DNA of 64,000 nucleotides from Citrobacter enshiensis (GTDB lineage: Bacteria > Pseudomonadota > Gammaproteobacteria > Enterobacterales > Enterobacteriaceae), in the NCBI RefSeq assembly GCF_029338175.1, contig NZ_CP119862.1, forward strand, positions 3,100,001 to 3,164,000, written 5' to 3'. A program made the position numbers and the translations under genes. Positions 11,601 to 17,233 of the stretch are shown here, piece by piece. The number at the start of each line of letters is the position of its first letter. Position 1 is the stretch's first letter. Under the pieces are notes generated by a model that was not told where the DNA came from, searched no databases, and saw nothing but the letters and a program-made list of their open reading frames with translations.

Positions 11601-14600
11601 CAGCGTCAGTGTACTGATAGCAATATTGTCCGCCGCCACAGAAACTGGTGCAGCGCTGAACGTTGACTGAGCGCCGTCCGGGGTGGTATCAGCTGTCAGC
11701 ACCACCGCATCACTTAAGCTGCCAATGGCACTTCCTTTATACTGTGGTTTTACTGAGTATGCCCCGGCAAGGGTACCTTTGAGAGTGGCGATGTAGGTGC
11801 CCGGTGTCGCACCTTCGCTGATGCTGCTCATCGTCACTTTATCTTCAGTTGGCGTAATACCACCGATGTCTTTCACCGCAAACGTCAGGTCTGCCGAAAG
11901 CCCGGTGATGGCGTTACCGCCCGCATCTTTCGCCGTCAGTTTCAGGGTGCTGGTCGCGGTATTATCTGCCGCCAGCAGCTTCGGACTGGTACTGAAGGTA
12001 GACTGCGTGCCGTCCGGCGTGTTACCCGCCGTCAGGGTGACCGTGGCGTTTAAACTGCCGAGCGCACTGCCACTGAACTGTGGTTTCACCGTATAGATTC
12101 CTGCCAGCGTCCCTTTCAGGGTTGCTGTGTAGGTACCTGGGGTCGCACTTTCACTGATACTGCCCACTGTTACTTTATCTGCGGCTGGCGTGCTGCCGCC
12201 GCTGTCCTTCACGTTCAGTGTCAGGCTGGATGCAATGCCGCCAATAGCATTACCGTTAGCATCCTTAGCAACCAGCGTTAGAGTACTGGTCGCGATGCTA
12301 TCAGCAGCAATAGTGATCGGGCTGGCTGTGAATACAGACTTATCGCCATCCGGCGTCCGTACCGCTGTAAGCGTCAACGTGTCACTTAAACTGCCAATAG
12401 TGTTGCCACTGAACTGAGGAACTACCTTATAGCTTCCAGCAAGCGTGCCACTCAGCGTAGCCGTATAAGTACCCGCCGTCGCAGTTTCCGTCATAGAGCT
12501 GATGTTAATACTGCCTGTCGCAGGCGTCTGTCCCTGGCTGTCCGTGACGATCGCGGTCAGGTTACCAGCCACACCAGTCAGCGCATTACCGCCAACATCT
12601 TTCACTGTTAGCGTCAGTGTGCTGGTAGTAATGCCGTCGGCCACCAGCAGTTTCGGACTTACGCTAAAAGCGGATTGTCCGGCATCAGGAGTCGTACCCG
12701 CAGTCAGTGTCACCGTATCACTTAAACTCCCGAGTACGCTGCCTTTATATTGTGGTTTCAGGGTGTATGTATCGGCCTTCGTACCTTTCAGCGTGGCGGT
12801 ATAGGTCCCGGCAGTCGCGGTTTCCGTTATGCTGCTGATCGTCACACTCCCCGCAATCGGAGCAGCGCCATGGCTGTCAGACACGGATACCGACAGGTTA
12901 CCCGCTATACCTGACAGTGGACTGCCAGAGGCATCCTTCACCACCAGCGTCAGTGTCGATTCCGCCGTGTTATCTGCCAGCACCGTTTTTGGGTTGGCAG
13001 CAAAAGTGGACTGTCCGGCGTCCGGTGCGGTTGGCGTAATGAAGAAACGTACTGCATTGAGCGCCGTTTTTCTGACTACAGGTGTCAGCGTCAGCAGTTC
13101 AGGTTTCGTACCTGCAGTGACTGTCACTTCATAAACACCGGATGATTTACGGGTAAATGCCGATACGGTGGCATCTGCCACAGATGATCCACTCACCCTT
13201 TTTGAGGATGCCTGAAGCGCGCCAGGTGATACGGGAAGTTCCGCGATAGCTGTAGTCAGCGTAATATCACTCAGCGGCACATCCACAGGTTGCTGCTGAT
13301 CGTTAACCAGTGTCAGTGTCGCCACGCCCTGGGTTTTACCGTCCGCGGGTAGATAGCTGGTTGTCGGTGAAGATTTCAACGGTGACTCAGGCAGGAAGTG
13401 GGAATTTGCCACACTGATCTCCGCCGTATTGACCGTTATCTGGGTATCACTCGGTGTAGAACGGTTATCGTTGTTGTCGACTGCCACACCGGTGACCAGA
13501 TAAGTATTATTAGCCCCCTGCGCGCTTTGCCAGGACGGCAGCAAAACATCATAGCTGGTCGTGGAATTAGCAATAATTTTACCGCCTGCCGCGAGTAAAC
13601 TGGCTGCGGACCAGTCGATCCGCTTCACGCCATGCTTGCTGTTCACGGTAACGTCCAGGGATTTTCGCTCTCCTCCGTTACCGGTCACCAACGCCGCAGT
13701 TTTTAAGCGAATGACCTCCTGCTTACGGTACTCAAGGACAATGGAATTGTTACGTTCGACCAGGTCATAGCGACTGCCGTTTAGTGTGTGCATTGCTGCC
13801 ACACCATCCGGATCGATCTGGTGAGTCCACGGCACCCCTAGTTGATAATTGAGGTCAAGACCCACGCGGGTCTCGTTATCATCAGCACTGCCCTGCCGCT
13901 GTTCCGCATTCAGGGTAATCAATGGTACTGGGGTGTAGTTCAGTCCAAGAGTGATAGCGTGCGGATTCCTCTGGCGATCGTCTTTATCAGACAATGCAAC
14001 TTCGTCACCGTAGTATTGTTCATAAACAATTTTGCCCCCCAGTTGTGGCAACGCAGGCAACCAACCTTCCGCACGGACATCCCAACCGTTCGCCGGACGT
14101 TCATCGTAATCTTCCACATCAGGGGAATTTTTCCAGTTGCTTAACCGCTGATAGCCATTGGCACTGAGTTTGAGGAAATCACGTCCATATTCGAGGCCAA
14201 GTCCCATGCGGGAATGATTGCGGGACAGGTCATAATCCAGGAAAGTATTTCCTCCCACCATCCAGTTATCCGTAAAATAGCGCAAACCCAGTCCAAGGTT
14301 CGACTGGGTCCGATCATCCGTACGGTGGAGACTGCCTTGAGTGAACAGCAATGTGCTCTGCTGCTCCCATAGTGGTAGCAACAGATCGAACTCAGAGTTT
14401 TTGAGTGAAAAATTTTCGTCCATCCCGACCTGGACTCGCGCGGTACCGTAGCGACTCAGCATCTGCTGGAGACGACTGCTGGCCTCTCCCGTCACCATAC
14501 CTGTGACCAGCGACTGCGCTGCCTGACCATCCGGACTGTTACTAAGGAATGAACCCGCCTGTGAGGCTAATCCGGCAATTTTTTGCTGCTGCTCGTCAGG

Positions 14601-14990
14601 AGCGTTGTCTGAAGCAGGGGTCGGTTTTTTCTGCGGCATTTTTGCAGCAGGGACATCCAGTTCATCCCCGGCCTGCAGGCCAGAAAAACCATGTGCAAAG
14701 GTTCTGAACTGATTGAGCTTACGCAGCTCTTCTAAGGTCAGATGATATTTTTTCGCAATGCTCAGGACCGATTCGCCACGCCCCAAGGTATAAACCTGCG
14801 TGCTGTGCTCAACGGCGTCGGCACTCACGCTCACGGTACGCTGAGCATGGACAATGGCAGGTGTAAACGCGCCGGCAAGCGGGAAAATAAACTGCAACAA
14901 TATATTGAGCCAGACAATAAATCGAGCCAAACGGGTGCAACCATCAGCATCAGAAAAAGAGTCCATTCCAAAAGCAGCCTGTCGCTTCAT
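2673..14990 (-). CDS. Giant intimin/invasin-type inverse autotransporter adhesin
   Basis: This single 4,105-residue frame encodes a predicted surface adhesin. Its order is: an extended signal region (residues about 15-50, with RFIVWLNILLQFIFPL and FTPAIVHA); a LysM domain at about 62-115 for peptidoglycan binding; an inverse-autotransporter beta-barrel at about 165-420 (for example GLGLRYFTDNWMVGGNTFLDYDL); an initial Ig-like region to about residue 650; then about 29 tandem Ig-like repeats of roughly 111 residues, each opening with a TPDG..STF..P motif; a Big-type domain near 3900-4000; and a C-terminal domain of about 100 residues with two cysteines (AEAWCTSNG and QECMRPL), resembling the lectin-like tips of invasin and intimin. 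I preferred the ATG at 14990, with GGTGG five bases upstream, over the in-frame TTG at 15002. The gene is absent from this locus in K-12. Family assignment is firm; the ligand is unknown. Confidence 0.92.
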   Translation of the reverse strand: MKRQAAFGMDSFSDADGCTRLARFIVWLNILLQFIFPLAGAFTPAIVHAQRTVSVSADAVEHSTQVYTLGRGESVLSIAKKYHLTLEELRKLNQFRTFAHGFSGLQAGDELDVPAAKMPQKKPTPASDNAPDEQQQKIAGLASQAGSFLSNSPDGQAAQSLVTGMVTGEASSRLQQMLSRYGTARVQVGMDENFSLKNSEFDLLLPLWEQQSTLLFTQGSLHRTDDRTQSNLGLGLRYFTDNWMVGGNTFLDYDLSRNHSRMGLGLEYGRDFLKLSANGYQRLSNWKNSPDVEDYDERPANGWDVRAEGWLPALPQLGGKIVYEQYYGDEVALSDKDDRQRNPHAITLGLNYTPVPLITLNAEQRQGSADDNETRVGLDLNYQLGVPWTHQIDPDGVAAMHTLNGSRYDLVERNNSIVLEYRKQEVIRLKTAALVTGNGGERKSLDVTVNSKHGVKRIDWSAASLLAAGGKIIANSTTSYDVLLPSWQSAQGANNTYLVTGVAVDNNDNRSTPSDTQITVNTAEISVANSHFLPESPLKSSPTTSYLPADGKTQGVATLTLVNDQQQPVDVPLSDITLTTAIAELPVSPGALQASSKRVSGSSVADATVSAFTRKSSGVYEVTVTAGTKPELLTLTPVVRKTALNAVRFFITPTAPDAGQSTFAANPKTVLADNTAESTLTLVVKDASGSPLSGIAGNLSVSVSDSHGAAPIAGSVTISSITETATAGTYTATLKGTKADTYTLKPQYKGSVLGSLSDTVTLTAGTTPDAGQSAFSVSPKLLVADGITTSTLTLTVKDVGGNALTGVAGNLTAIVTDSQGQTPATGSINISSMTETATAGTYTATLSGTLAGSYKVVPQFSGNTIGSLSDTLTLTAVRTPDGDKSVFTASPITIAADSIATSTLTLVAKDANGNAIGGIASSLTLNVKDSGGSTPAADKVTVGSISESATPGTYTATLKGTLAGIYTVKPQFSGSALGSLNATVTLTAGNTPDGTQSTFSTSPKLLAADNTATSTLKLTAKDAGGNAITGLSADLTFAVKDIGGITPTEDKVTMSSISEGATPGTYIATLKGTLAGAYSVKPQYKGSAIGSLSDAVVLTADTTPDGAQSTFSAAPVSVAADNIAISTLTLFAKDAYGNAVKGIASSLTLNVKDSGGSTPASDKVTVGSISESATPGTYTATLKGTLAGIYTVKPQFSGSALGSLSATVTLTAGNTPDGTQSTFSTSPKLLAADNTATSTLKLTAKDAGGNAITGLAADLTFAVKDSGGITPTEDKVTMSSISEGATPGTYIATLKGTLAGAYSVKPQYKGSAIGSLSDAVVLTADTTPDGAQSTFSAAPVSVAADNIAISTLTLVARDAYGNAVKGVASSLTLNVKDSGGSTPAADKVTVGSISESATPGTYTATLKGTLAGIYTVKPQFSGSALGSLSTTVTLKAGNTPDGTQSTFSASPSSITANDTATSTLTLKAKDAGGNAITGIAADLTFAVKDSNNTPPDTGRVTVGSITESATPGTYTATLKGTLAGVYTVKPQFSGSALGNLSAPVTLTADNTPDGNQSTFSATPKSIVANDTAKSLLTLKVKDANGNAITGIATSLTVAVKDSQGGTPEAGKVTVSAVTETEVPGTYIATLKGQLADTYTLKPQFSGNAIGTLSDTVTLTTGSTPDGTLSSFSVSPKSIAADNTTSSTLTVMLKDANGNVMSSQAGNLSISVKDSEGSTPSSTQVAVSSLSESVTPGTYTATLKGTLAGTYTLKPQFSGNAIGTLSDTVTLTTGSTPDGTLSSFSVSPKSIAADNTTSSTLTVMLKDANGNVMSSQAGNLSISVKDSGGSTPSSTQVAVSSLSESVTPGTYTATLKGTLAGTYTLKPQFSGNAIGMLSDTVTLTTGSTPDGSKSLFSASPKSIAADDTTTSTLTLQVKDANGNAIGGLSGLTLEVKNSLEATPAEGKVTVSNLSESSTPGTWTATLKGQLADVYTVKPLLNGSALGTLSDTVTLTANSAPDAAKSTFRALPHSIIADNSATSTLLFTAKDTFGNSIRGLNGLSIGVKNSAGAAPVSGKVTVSSVTETATPGIYSATLKGILADTYTVTPQLDSSAIGGLSDSVTLTADTTPDVANSTFAASPDSIVADDSAVSTLTLKIQDANGNAMTGRDSDLTLTLKDSLDSTPVAGKVTLSNLVESATPGTYTATLKGQLADTYTVTPKLSGSAIGSLSATVTLKAGSTPSGSLSGFKATPTSIAADDMESSSLILTLRDTFGNAISGQGSSLTLELKDSEGNAPTDGGVTVTSLTEIATPGTYTATLKGKVSGDWIITPKLSGNAIGEISATVTLTSGTVPDGVLSTLTASPTSIIANNTAMSTLTFTAKDENGNDISGIAASLKMSVTDSQNKVPATGKVMVGKVTETATPGVYTAMLKGTLSGVYTVKPTFGNTSIGSLSATVTLTADTTPDGVQSSFEATPLLVTGNGTDSSTLTFIAKDAYGNAIADIAGSLTLEVKNGSGATPDSSKVILSSLKESESTPGTYTATLKGTLAGVFTVKPQFSGSAIGNLSATVTLMTGTPDGVTSTFVANPQTLVADNIEMSTLTLTAKDVNGNAIPGIARTLKISITDEQGLEPAAGKITLGKVSETATPGTYTAMLKGTLAGVYTVKPLFNDTAIGSLSDSVTLTAGVPDTDNTSTFVASPASVVADNTAISTLTLSAKDKYGNTISGLAANLSLSVKNSKGEEPTTGKVTVTNLAEQGSTGVYTATLKGTLADIYIVKPQYNNSDLGTLSADVTLTAGTTADTAKSSFTAAPASVVADNVATSTLTLTIQDEYGNTMTGRTADLMLEVKNSAGTTPAEGKVTLTDLDESSTIPGTYTATLKGQLADTYTVTPKLSGDSIGSLAADVTLIASTTPDGTQSSFIANPDSVAADDSTLSTLTLTVKDVYGNAIAGIASSLALEIKDSTGSVPAAGKVTLSSFTESATPGIYTATLKGQLAGTYTVTPKFDGESIGSLSADVTLTANATPDASLSTFTVVPDSIVADDMTTSTLMLTAKDKYGNAIPGLASNLEMTVKDSQNVEPVSGKVTVSTVTESSTVPGTYIATLRGQLAGIYTVAPQNNGTVIGDLSGRVTLTAGAPDTGSATTFTASPHSVVANGIATSTLTLTVKDKFGNIISGLGDSLTLDVKGSDGQAPDSSKVTLSAMTESGSSGVYTAMLSGTFADTYTVKPMQNGTALGDLSDTVTLAADSTPDGGKTTFVAVPESIVANNVAFSTLTLVAKDVNGNAISGIAVNLTLDIKNSQNQSPVEGKVTLTALTESTSVPGTYTATLKGMLVGTYTVTPQNNGTAIGDLSAAVTLTAGTTPDGVQSTLVASPTLIIADDTTTSMLTLTAKDTFGNPIPGLAADLALELKDSQGNAPAAGKVTLTDLTESSTAGTYTAMLKGQLAGVYTVKALYHDSALGTLNATVTLTAGTTPDGATTTFAASPTSVVADDATTSTLTLTAKDKFGNAVTGIAGNLTLDVKNSAGVAPAEGKVTLSAVTESGTTGVYTATLKGQLADKYTVTPKFSGSAIGSLSADVTLTAGTTPDGATTTFVASPTSVVADDATTSTLTLTAKDKFGNAISGIAADLTLGIKDSHGAEPAEGKVTLSAVTESGTAGVYTATLKGQLADKYTITPTFSGSTIGSLSADVTLTAGAVDGSVTLFSVSPDSIVADDATTSTLTLTARDKFSNAVTGIAGNLTLDVKNSAGVAPAEGKVTVSTVTESGTVPGTYTATLKGQLVDVYTVTPKLNDSVIKNLSDTALTGTVTLTVGEPAEATSTFSSNPKSVKADNTETSTLTMKLADVFDNPITGLAQTGALMIQVKDSGEKTPKASEYTLSSITEDAVTPGTYTATIKGLIADTLTLKPLYNGEQILSMSDTVEFVPGTFKNVTVNGHTFANNAGFPTTGFDKANFTLNMPDGDVASDYTWTSDQASWATVSAGGVVTFGGGAPESATKTVVILATPKATGLTLKYTFTVTSWFVSSTVMADYNSAEAWCTSNGAILPPIEKLTNASVGGTGSRAVGNLWSEWGNLTTWGWSASWLWSSTSYQGGHNIASPNDGTVYQVGGWTGTAVQECMRPL
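3073..3080 (-). repeat. G8 homopolymer tract inside the adhesin gene
   Basis: Eight consecutive C residues on the plus strand (G8 in the coding sense) encode the Gly-Gly-Gly of TFGGGAPES. The tract lies about 400 bp before the stop codon, just upstream of the C-terminal domain. It is the longest G/C homopolymer I noticed in the gene. Confidence 0.9.
9327..10083 (-). repeat. Near-identical 336-bp tandem repeats in the adhesin gene
   Basis: Blocks beginning near 9324, 9660 and 9996 align at an exact 336-bp (112-codon) offset with only scattered substitutions. The two adjacent protein units differ mainly at a Gly/Glu position and a few others. This is a signature of unequal crossing-over or slippage within the array. 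Confidence 0.85.
10640..12235 (-). repeat. Near-identical 672-bp two-domain repeats in the adhesin gene
   Basis: Sequence at about 10741 recurs at 11413 and again at 12085, an exact 672-bp offset equal to two Ig-like units. Differences between copies are single bases, for example near 11194 and 11866, where a Ser codon becomes Ile. Two full copies and part of a third are present, so the amplified unit was a pair of alternating domain types. Confidence 0.85.
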
Positions 14991-15740
14991 TATTTCCACC
15001 AAAGATATTTAATATTGTCACTTACAACAAAGTATTATTCACGGCGTGCATTAATGACATTCACTGTGAAACTGTACTCATGTTCCCGCAGGTACTATCG
15101 AAACACTGATTGCCGAAAACTTATTTAAAAAACAATTAAAACAACCAGTTAATAGCATAATATTATTTAATAAACACAAAAAAGCCCCAAAGGAAAAAAA
15201 CCAGGGTTATTACGTGAAAATGTAAGAAGGGAGCGGGGAGATGCAATAACATCACTTATTATAATATTAATCACTTATAATATTAATTACTTCGCACAAC
15301 CTGAAGAAAGCAAAGCTATTAGATAATCTATTATGTGAAAAACTCAATGTTTTGCGGTAGCTATTCACATATCACATATTTACGGATGCAAAACCCCTGA
15401 ACACTCGAACAAGCAACACTGATATATATTATATGCGGCCTATACCACGTTCAATAAATACTCGATCCAAAAATGGATCGCAATGCCACATTTGTATATT
15501 AACTGTTAAAAAAAGGATGAGTTGAAGATAAAATCATGAAATTCATTTTTTAAATATTGTTTTTTAATATTCTCTATTAATTAAAAAATAAAACAGAGCT
15601 AAAAAAATATTTTCACTGGGCAGGTTTATTTCTTAAAAGCGCTTTTCAGTGGGGATGACAGCGAGCGAACAGTGCAAAAGGATGGTGCCGACGCTTGTGT
15701 AAGAAAGCCGCAATGCAGACACTGCGGCTTTTGTAGATGC
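14991..15740. other. AT-rich leader between dmsC and the adhesin gene
   Basis: This 750-bp non-coding stretch is markedly AT-rich from about 15000 to 15640, unlike its surroundings. It holds a near-direct repeat of about 18 bp around 15251-15290. It also holds a perfect 7-bp inverted repeat with an A4 loop at 15463-15480. It must contain the adhesin promoter and long 5' leader, but I could not assign a promoter with confidence. High AT content suggests silencing by H-NS-like proteins (inference). Confidence 0.6.
15702..15734 (-). terminator. Terminator of dmsABC
   Basis: A 9-bp stem (15704-15712 with 15723-15731) has a 10-nt loop. Read on the minus strand it is followed by a short U-rich run. 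It lies just downstream of the dmsC stop codon. Confidence 0.65.
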
Positions 15741-16604
15741 TTAGCTGGCGACCGCCATGCCTACAGTCATATGAAGACCATAGAACACGCCACGGCCAAT
15801 CAGTTCACCGACCAACAGCAGGATAAACGCGACTGACAGCAGCGGTACTGCGGGTTGATACCCTTTGAGTTGCGGCAGGATCCAGCAGCACAGCGCCACA
15901 GCCAGCAGCACCATACGCCAGGCCATTAATGAACCGTAATCCGGCACCAGCGCAGACGCCTGCTGAATCGAGCTATGGATCGTCGCCAGTTCAGCGCCCT
16001 GCATCACGGACATCATGGCACTGACAACCAGCGCCAGTACAGAAATCACCGGTAACAGTCGCATTGCCCATCCGTCCACACCCGCCACGCGCAGCAGCAG
16101 ATAACCCAATAACGGGCCGCCCATGAACAGCGTCAGGAAGAAGCCTAACGGAGTCCACACACTGTACCAGGTTGGTACGGTGTCGATGGTGTTATATACA
16201 CGTACCATCATCCAGACAAAGACAACGCCCAGTACCATCGTCGCAACCAGCCACAGATTACGCAATGCTGGAGAAAGTTTCCTGGACAGAGCCAGTAACC
16301 AACCGATCCCACCAATGGCAAAGAAGAGAGAGCCACTGGCAATTTCATTACTGAGCGCTGAAGACCCCACACGATTAAGCGAGTTGAAGGCGCGCATCGG
16401 TGAACCCAGATGGAGCATAGAAGCAATAAAACCAATGCCCATCAGCACCCACAGGCCAAACATACAGGCAATGACTCGCTGCTGAGATTCAGCACGCAGC
16501 TCCCCTTTCATCAGCGCTAATGCCATTACGATAAAACCGCCAGCCACACATTGTCCGAAGACCGTGAAGATCATTAGCGGCCATTCATGCCATCCACTTC
16601 CCAT
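15741..16604 (-). CDS. dmsC: DMSO reductase membrane anchor subunit DmsC
   Basis: This 287-residue integral membrane protein of about eight helices anchors DmsAB and oxidises menaquinol, passing electrons to DmsB. Sequence and length match E. coli DmsC. The N-terminus MGSGWHEWPLMIFTVFGQC is recognisable, and hydrophobic helices continue to the C-terminus. I chose the ATG at 16604; longer in-frame extensions overlap dmsB and have no family support. It follows dmsB with only one base between the stop and start codons, so translation is probably coupled. Together with dmsA and dmsB it forms one operon ending in a hairpin at 15702-15734. Confidence 0.95.
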   Translation of the reverse strand: MGSGWHEWPLMIFTVFGQCVAGGFIVMALALMKGELRAESQQRVIACMFGLWVLMGIGFIASMLHLGSPMRAFNSLNRVGSSALSNEIASGSLFFAIGGIGWLLALSRKLSPALRNLWLVATMVLGVVFVWMMVRVYNTIDTVPTWYSVWTPLGFFLTLFMGGPLLGYLLLRVAGVDGWAMRLLPVISVLALVVSAMMSVMQGAELATIHSSIQQASALVPDYGSLMAWRMVLLAVALCCWILPQLKGYQPAVPLLSVAFILLLVGELIGRGVFYGLHMTVGMAVAS

Positions 16605-16605
16605 C

Positions 16606-17223
16606 TTACACCTCCTTCGGATTTGCCAGATAACCGGTGGTATCTCCGGTCGGGCGGCTATTGGCGTTAGGTTTGATAACAATACTGGGCTTCGTGAAAT
16701 GCGCGCCCGGTAACGGTGCGACAGCGGCCAGATCGCCATGTTTTTTACGCAACTCTTCAATGGGACCGAAGTCCAGCGCGCGCAGCGGGCAGGACTCCAC
16801 GCAGATCGGCTTTTTACCGTCGGCGACACGATCATGACAACCATCGCACTTGGTCATGTGACCTTTGGCGGCATTGTATTGCGGCGCGCCGTACGGGCAG
16901 GCCATATGGCAATAACGGCAACCGATGCAGACATCTTCGTCCACCACCACAAAACCGTCTTCACGTTTATGCATCGCACCGCTTGGGCAGACCTTGGTAC
17001 AGGCCGGATCTTCACAATGGTTGCAGGCGATGGAGACATAATAGGCAAAGACATTCTGATGCCATACACCGTTATCCTCCTGCCAGTCGCCGCCGGCATA
17101 CTCGTAAATACGACGGAAACTGACGTCCGGGGTTAAATCTTTGTAGTCTTTACAGGCCAGTTCGCAGGTTTTGCAACCGGTGCAACGGCTGGAATCAATA
17201 AAAAATCCATACTGGGTTGTCAT
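16606..17223 (-). CDS. dmsB: DMSO reductase iron-sulfur subunit DmsB
   Basis: This 205-residue ferredoxin-like subunit carries electrons from DmsC to the molybdenum centre of DmsA. Four cysteine groups, fitting four [4Fe-4S] clusters, are visible: CTGCKTCELAC near residue 14, CNHCEDPACTKVC near 67, CIGCRYCHMAC near 99 and CDGCHDRV..CVESC near 126-145. The length equals the K-12 protein. It sits between dmsA (10-bp gap) and dmsC (1-bp gap) in the classic operon order. Expression is expected to be anaerobic, as in the family, though I found no clear FNR site in the dmsA upstream region. Confidence 0.96.
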   Translation of the reverse strand: MTTQYGFFIDSSRCTGCKTCELACKDYKDLTPDVSFRRIYEYAGGDWQEDNGVWHQNVFAYYVSIACNHCEDPACTKVCPSGAMHKREDGFVVVDEDVCIGCRYCHMACPYGAPQYNAAKGHMTKCDGCHDRVADGKKPICVESCPLRALDFGPIEELRKKHGDLAAVAPLPGAHFTKPSIVIKPNANSRPTGDTTGYLANPKEV

Positions 17224-17233
17224 CGGTTACTCC

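Larger units (their letters stand above)
3265..13030 (-). repeat. Tandem Ig-like repeat array within the adhesin (about 29 units)
   Basis: Nearly 10 kb of coding DNA consists of units of about 330-336 bp. Each unit carries, in order, TPDG-like, ADxxxSTLTL, KDxxGNAI, SVTESATPGTYTATLKG, YTVKPxFSGSAIGSLS and VTLTAG motifs. Divergence is greatest toward both ends. Units in the 9.3-12.2 kb interval are almost identical to each other, which points to recent amplification there. The boundaries given are approximate. Confidence 0.9.

Noticed and set aside
3265-13030. A CRISPR-like impression from regular repeats
   Set aside because: Units are about 336 bp, coding and contiguous with no unique spacers, so they are protein domain repeats.
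3523-13770. Many plus-strand open frames of 60-315 codons opposite the adhesin gene
   Set aside because: They repeat in step with the adhesin units, have valine- and serine-rich composition from reading the repeats backwards and lack ribosome-binding sites; they are mirror artefacts.
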